NCBI RefSeq assembly: GCF_030908545.1
Contig: NZ_CP133083.1
Coordinates: forward strand, 2,923,691 to 2,987,690
Length of the DNA: 64,000 nucleotides
DNA from: Nitrosomonas sp. sh817
Lineage (GTDB): Bacteria > Pseudomonadota > Gammaproteobacteria > Burkholderiales > Nitrosomonadaceae
Reading direction: 5' to 3'
Part shown: in pieces, positions 60,543 through 64,000 of the stretch
Numbering within the stretch: the stretch's first letter is position 1
How the letters are laid out: every line of letters starts with the position of its first letter
The notes under the pieces: generated by a model
Seen by the model: the letters and a program-made list of their open reading frames with translations, nothing else
Told to the model about the DNA's origin: nothing
The model's database searches: none
Program-made: the position numbers and the translations under genes

Positions 60543-61826
60543 ATGCTAATCGAATTTAGTGTAGCTAACTTTCGTTCATTATTTGAGCGTCAAACATTTA
60601 GTCTTGTCAAAGCTAGTGGCAATGAATTGGTTGAATCCAACGCTTTCAAAGTCCAAGCTGCTAATGAGCACCATCTGCTTAGATCAGCCGCTATCTATGG
60701 CCCAAACGCTGGAGGAAAATCCAATTTATTACTCGCCATGAAAACCATGGAACGTATCGTACTAAAATCAGCAACAAATTTTCAACGAGGCGACAAATTA
60801 CCAGTTATTCCTTTTCGTCTCAGTCAAGCAGCACTTGATAAACCAAGTGAATTTGAAGTGTCTTTCATCGTTGGTCAAGTACGCTATCAATACGGATTTA
60901 CGGCTACGACAGAGCGTGTCCATGAAGAATGGCTCTTAGCTTACCCAAAAGGACGATCTCAACTTTGGATTGGACGTACCTGGAATATAGAAAATCAGCG
61001 TTATGATTGGGAGCCATGTGACAATCTCTCGGGAGAGAAACAATTATGGCAAAAATCTACCCGTGATAATGCGCTTTTTTTGTCAACTGCTGTGCAACTC
61101 AATAGCAAGCAACTTCAACCAATCTATGATTGGTTCAAAACCACATTGAGAATCACTAGTTCCGACGGGTGGAGTCCTATTTTTAGTGCGTCATTATGTG
61201 ATAAAAACGAGAAAGCACAAGTGATGGAATTTTTACATGCTGCTGACTTGAATATTGAAGATATCGTAATTAAAGAGAAGCCTTTTGATGTTAATGAATT
61301 AAGTGATGATATGCCTTCACATTTAAAAGAGTTAATTGCAAGCGATTTCAAAGACAAACAAATTATTGATATCAAAACTGTTCACAAGAGTATAGACGGT
61401 GCAGATGTAGTTTTTGATTTTGAGCAAGAATCCGATGGTACACAAAAATTATTTGCATTTGCAGGCCCATGGATTGATTGTCTAGCTCACGGTTATGTCC
61501 TGTTTGTTGATGAGTTGCATGACAATCTGCATCCCAAATTGGTACATTTTTTAGTGCAATTATTCCACGATACCGAAACGAATCCTAAAAATGCACAGCT
61601 GATTTTCACTACTCATGAAACTTCCATTCTAAACCAAGAGGTATTTAGGCGTGACCAGATCTGGTTTTGTGAGAAAAATCAACAAAATGCTACTGTCGTT
61701 TATCCTCTCACAGATTTTAGTCCCCGTAAAGGTCGAGAAAATCTTGAATTAGCTTATTTATCAGGTCGATATGGTGCATTACCTTATGTTAGATCATTAA
61801 GGAAAAAACTTAATGGGAACGGATGA
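60543..61826 (+). CDS. rloA: RloA-type AAA ATPase (AbiLi-like)
   Basis: The protein has 427 residues. It opens with the AAA_15/21 sequence MLIEFSVANFRSLFERQTFSL. Walker A is GPNAGGKSN (53-61), and a late ABC-like block has YVLFVDELHDNLHPKLVHFL (Walker B) and LIFTTHETSIL. RloA/AbiLi ATPases pair with RloB proteins and some block phage infection. It overlaps rloB by 14 bases. The region is clearly more AT-rich than the surrounding genome, suggesting acquisition by transfer. Confidence 0.88.
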   Translation: MLIEFSVANFRSLFERQTFSLVKASGNELVESNAFKVQAANEHHLLRSAAIYGPNAGGKSNLLLAMKTMERIVLKSATNFQRGDKLPVIPFRLSQAALDKPSEFEVSFIVGQVRYQYGFTATTERVHEEWLLAYPKGRSQLWIGRTWNIENQRYDWEPCDNLSGEKQLWQKSTRDNALFLSTAVQLNSKQLQPIYDWFKTTLRITSSDGWSPIFSASLCDKNEKAQVMEFLHAADLNIEDIVIKEKPFDVNELSDDMPSHLKELIASDFKDKQIIDIKTVHKSIDGADVVFDFEQESDGTQKLFAFAGPWIDCLAHGYVLFVDELHDNLHPKLVHFLVQLFHDTETNPKNAQLIFTTHETSILNQEVFRRDQIWFCEKNQQNATVVYPLTDFSPRKGRENLELAYLSGRYGALPYVRSLRKKLNGNG

Positions 61827-62484
61827 TTTTTTCAAAAAAAATAAAGCCAAAAGCTCAAAGCAGCTGGCACGTGGTGGTGAAAAGCGCGAACCGTATGCCA
61901 AAGTATTAATTGTATGCGAAGGTGAAAAAACTGAGCCAAATTACTTTGAAGAACTAAAAGATTACTATGCTTTAAGTAGCGTCAATGTCAAAATTGATGG
62001 TAGCTGTGGTTCTGATCCAGTCAGTGTTGTGGAATATGGGAAAAAGCTCTATCGCAAAGAAAAAGTAAGTGGAGACGCATTCGATAAAGTCTATTGTGTT
62101 TTTGATAAAGATACACATTCCAATTATGACAAAGCCATGAATGCCATTCGTACCGCAAACCCAAAGGATACCTACATTGCAATCAATTCCGTACCCTGTT
62201 TTGAATATTGGCTATTGCTCCATTTTACCTTCACTACACAACCATTCAGAGCATTACCTAACAACAGTGCCTGCAATCAAGTTTTAATTCAATTAACTTC
62301 AAATGTCGGAATGGTCAAATATAGCAAGGGGCAGCATGGCATATTTGAAAAACTTATCAATCTGCTTGATCAAGCAAAAGTTAATGCTAATCTCTCTTTA
62401 CAGACAGCTGAAGCGGTTTGCACAGATAATCCAACCACTCGTGTACATGAGTTGATATCATTCCTACAACAAATAAAATCTTAA
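61813..62484 (+). CDS. rloB: RloB-family nuclease-like protein (AbiLii-like)
   Basis: The protein has 223 residues. After a Lys-rich N-terminus it shows VLIVCEGEKTEPNYFEELKDYY (Glu36) and VYCVFDKDTHSNYDKAMNAI (Asp97, Asp99), matching the acidic E...DxD pattern of Toprim-like metal sites, then SVPCFEYWLLLHF. It is probably the effector of the RloA/RloB pair, cleaving nucleic acid when RloA senses phage. Activity is inferred from the family. Confidence 0.87.
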   Translation: MGTDDFFKKNKAKSSKQLARGGEKREPYAKVLIVCEGEKTEPNYFEELKDYYALSSVNVKIDGSCGSDPVSVVEYGKKLYRKEKVSGDAFDKVYCVFDKDTHSNYDKAMNAIRTANPKDTYIAINSVPCFEYWLLLHFTFTTQPFRALPNNSACNQVLIQLTSNVGMVKYSKGQHGIFEKLINLLDQAKVNANLSLQTAEAVCTDNPTTRVHELISFLQQIKS

Positions 62485-62593
62485 CCAATAATATTCATGA
62501 ATAATAATACGGTTGGGTTTCAGGGAAACTGATTTTTCGGTAATTTATTCAGCATTTTCCTAGGTTAGCAGCTGTAAGCTTTTAGTCTAGAGT

Positions 62594-62622
62594 CATGATA
62601 ATCATGTGACTGTGCTATCACA
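62594..62622. other. Palindromic sites between rloB and nnrS
   Basis: CATGAT-A-ATCATG (62594-62606) and TGTG-CTAT-CACA (62611-62622) lie side by side between the converging genes. Neither is followed by a clear T-run. They may be weak bidirectional terminators or protein sites. Confidence 0.4.
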
Positions 62623-62628
62623 CACCTT

Positions 62629-63864
62629 TTACCCCGCCTTCCCATCCACCCTCGCACGCCAATAAATCGGTGCGAACTTAACCGCCCACAACCCAAAACA
62701 CACTAACCAAACCAGTGCCGCCAGCACGTAAAACATCGCCGCAATCGCTGGGATGAGGTCGGCCAGAATGCGGATGACGGCGGTTGCCTGGAAGCCCAGG
62801 AACAGCAGCCAGGTGAAGCGGTCGAGTTCGAGTGGCCGTCCGGAATGACCGAGGGTGACGCGCGAGGCCATGGCGAGGATCATGCCAGAGAAGAAACCAA
62901 TGCCGAGCGCGTGCAGCGGGGCGAGTCCCAGAATAAAATTACCGGAGGCGAAATACACCAGGCTTTGCACGGCGTACAGCGCCATGGCCACACCGAACCA
63001 GGCGAACGAGATGTGCAGCACCGCCAACAGGCTTACTTGAAAGCTGCGTTGCAATTGCCAGCGGTACGATAAATACAGCGCACACCCAGCCAGCGGAAAG
63101 TCGGCGAGCCACAGATAGCCGGTCAGTTCAAAACATTGCAGCAGGCCGTGCGCGGCGATAAAGGCGAGCATCAGCCACAGCATCCAAAACGGCCGCACCA
63201 TTTCGTAATTGTCGAGCACGCGGCTGGAGAAGAACGGAATCATGCGGTGCGACACGGTCAACACGATGGGCAGCAGGAAAAACCACAATCCGGCAGCGCG
63301 CGCGCAATCGAGCGCCAGTGCAGCGCCGGTCACCAGCCATACCAAATACGCCAGCATACCCAACCATCCCATTACCAATGCAACGCTGGTAACCCGGGCG
63401 TGACGTTTGTCCTCCGCCGGGGCGGTAAGCAAGATGCGCAGCAGCACGTACACCGCGATGCCCCAACCGGTCAGCATCAATTCCACGCCGGTAATGCTGA
63501 TCGCTTTATGCGTCAGCAGGCCGGCATAAAACAGCACCACGCCCACTGCCATCAAAGCACAGGTGGCGATATATTCTTGCGGTTTTACCTTTTCACCGTT
63601 CATCCAGTTCGGATACGTAGTAAACAGAAAACCGAAAATAAAAAACGGAAAAAAACCGTAAACCATCAAAAACGCATGCGCCCAGGTCGGCGCGACGCTC
63701 CAATTGGTCACCGATCCGGCGATACCGTAGCGTCCGGTCAGGTCGAAAATCCACCACAACACAGTCAGCACGCCTTGTAATGCGCCTGCCAGAAACAGGC
63801 TGCGATGCGGCGCGGCGGAGAGATAATCACGGAAGTTAAGCGAGCTGTTGATCTGATTTTCCAT
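62629..63864 (-). CDS. nnrS: NnrS-family membrane protein
   Basis: The protein has 411 residues with about 12 transmembrane helices. Typical NnrS segments are HRSLFLAGALQGVLTVLWWIF, WAHAFLMVYGFFPFFIFGFLFTTYPNWM and HALGIGFFSGMILAMASRVTLGHSGRPL with the conserved His residues. NnrS is heme/copper-containing and linked to nitric-oxide stress in denitrifiers and nitrifiers. The promoter region up to 64000 shows no clear FNR or NsrR box. Confidence 0.92.
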   Translation of the reverse strand: MENQINSSLNFRDYLSAAPHRSLFLAGALQGVLTVLWWIFDLTGRYGIAGSVTNWSVAPTWAHAFLMVYGFFPFFIFGFLFTTYPNWMNGEKVKPQEYIATCALMAVGVVLFYAGLLTHKAISITGVELMLTGWGIAVYVLLRILLTAPAEDKRHARVTSVALVMGWLGMLAYLVWLVTGAALALDCARAAGLWFFLLPIVLTVSHRMIPFFSSRVLDNYEMVRPFWMLWLMLAFIAAHGLLQCFELTGYLWLADFPLAGCALYLSYRWQLQRSFQVSLLAVLHISFAWFGVAMALYAVQSLVYFASGNFILGLAPLHALGIGFFSGMILAMASRVTLGHSGRPLELDRFTWLLFLGFQATAVIRILADLIPAIAAMFYVLAALVWLVCFGLWAVKFAPIYWRARVDGKAG

Positions 63865-64000
63865 AGTGGTTTTTCTTCAATTGTAAGCGGTTGATGGGGC
63901 TAACTATCTGTTTCATTATCCAATCCAATTATTTCTCTTCACTGCGGATATTTGCTATCATGCGTGTCCCGCTGGTGTTCAACGAATTTTCATGCTTAAT

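Noticed and set aside
62530..62573. AGGGAAACTGA and TCAGCATTTTCCTA facing each other after rloB, like shrunken family 1 ends
   Set aside because: The match to the family 1 ends is too short and imperfect to call a repeat copy without a genome-wide comparison.

Overview
The window is chromosomal DNA of a motile Gram-negative bacterium, most likely a betaproteobacterium of the Nitrosomonas/Nitrosospira type. This is inferred from the flagellar order fliJ-K-L-M-N-O-P-Q-R, the miaB-phoH-ybeY-corC order, a cysI-DUF934-cysH-cysD-cysN sulfate operon with divergent cysB, an RpfE-like protein, NnrS, a PEP-CTERM protein and a copper-protein/beta-propeller fusion. No ammonia-oxidation gene or rRNA lies in the window, so the genus is a guess. 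No tRNA, CRISPR array or transposase gene was seen.

Layout. 1-6.5 kb: tail of fliI, then fliJ to fliR (export, hook-length control, C-ring switch, export gate). 6.7-8.6 kb: an Ala/Glu-rich coiled-coil protein. 8.6-15.9 kb, minus strand: MgtC/DUF4010 membrane protein, recJ, corC-like, ybeY, phoH, miaB and a small secreted protein. 16-25.5 kb: SLATT/DUF4231 protein, PEP-CTERM HAF-repeat protein, rlmD, a metallophosphoesterase-membrane fusion, a DegP-type protease, yaaA and a SnoaL-like protein. 25.7-35.2 kb: an envelope/secretion region with PhoX-type phosphatase, a Ca-motif repeat protein with RTX-like tail, a cupredoxin-YVTN propeller, then DUF6502, a GIGGTG/DUF5666 protein and an acidic low-complexity outer-membrane protein. 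35.3-44.3 kb: agmatinase, RlpA, Crp/Fnr regulator, LolC/D, ABC exporter, RpfE-like protein and a degenerate EAL protein. 44.4-52 kb, minus strand: transhydrogenase pntB-A2-A1, an Hpt protein, a 1181-aa NfnAB/SudAB-like oxidoreductase fusion and a lone receiver protein. 52-59 kb: sulfate assimilation through APS reductase, with cysB. 59-62.5 kb: histidine phosphatase, a Phd/RelE-type toxin-antitoxin pair and an AT-rich RloA/RloB (AbiL-like) defence pair. 62.6-63.9 kb: NnrS.

The most striking non-coding feature is two families of about 148-bp elements with near-perfect terminal inverted repeats and no ORF. Family 1 has four full copies and one degenerate copy; family 2 has two. They sit directly against gene ends, and several ends supply the stop codons of neighbouring genes. 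They look like MITEs with TA-type ends. The best candidates for under-described protein systems are the DUF6502-GIGGTG/DUF5666-acidic barrel cluster with its paired operators 60 bp apart, and the phosphatase / Ca-repeat / cupredoxin-propeller group beside it.
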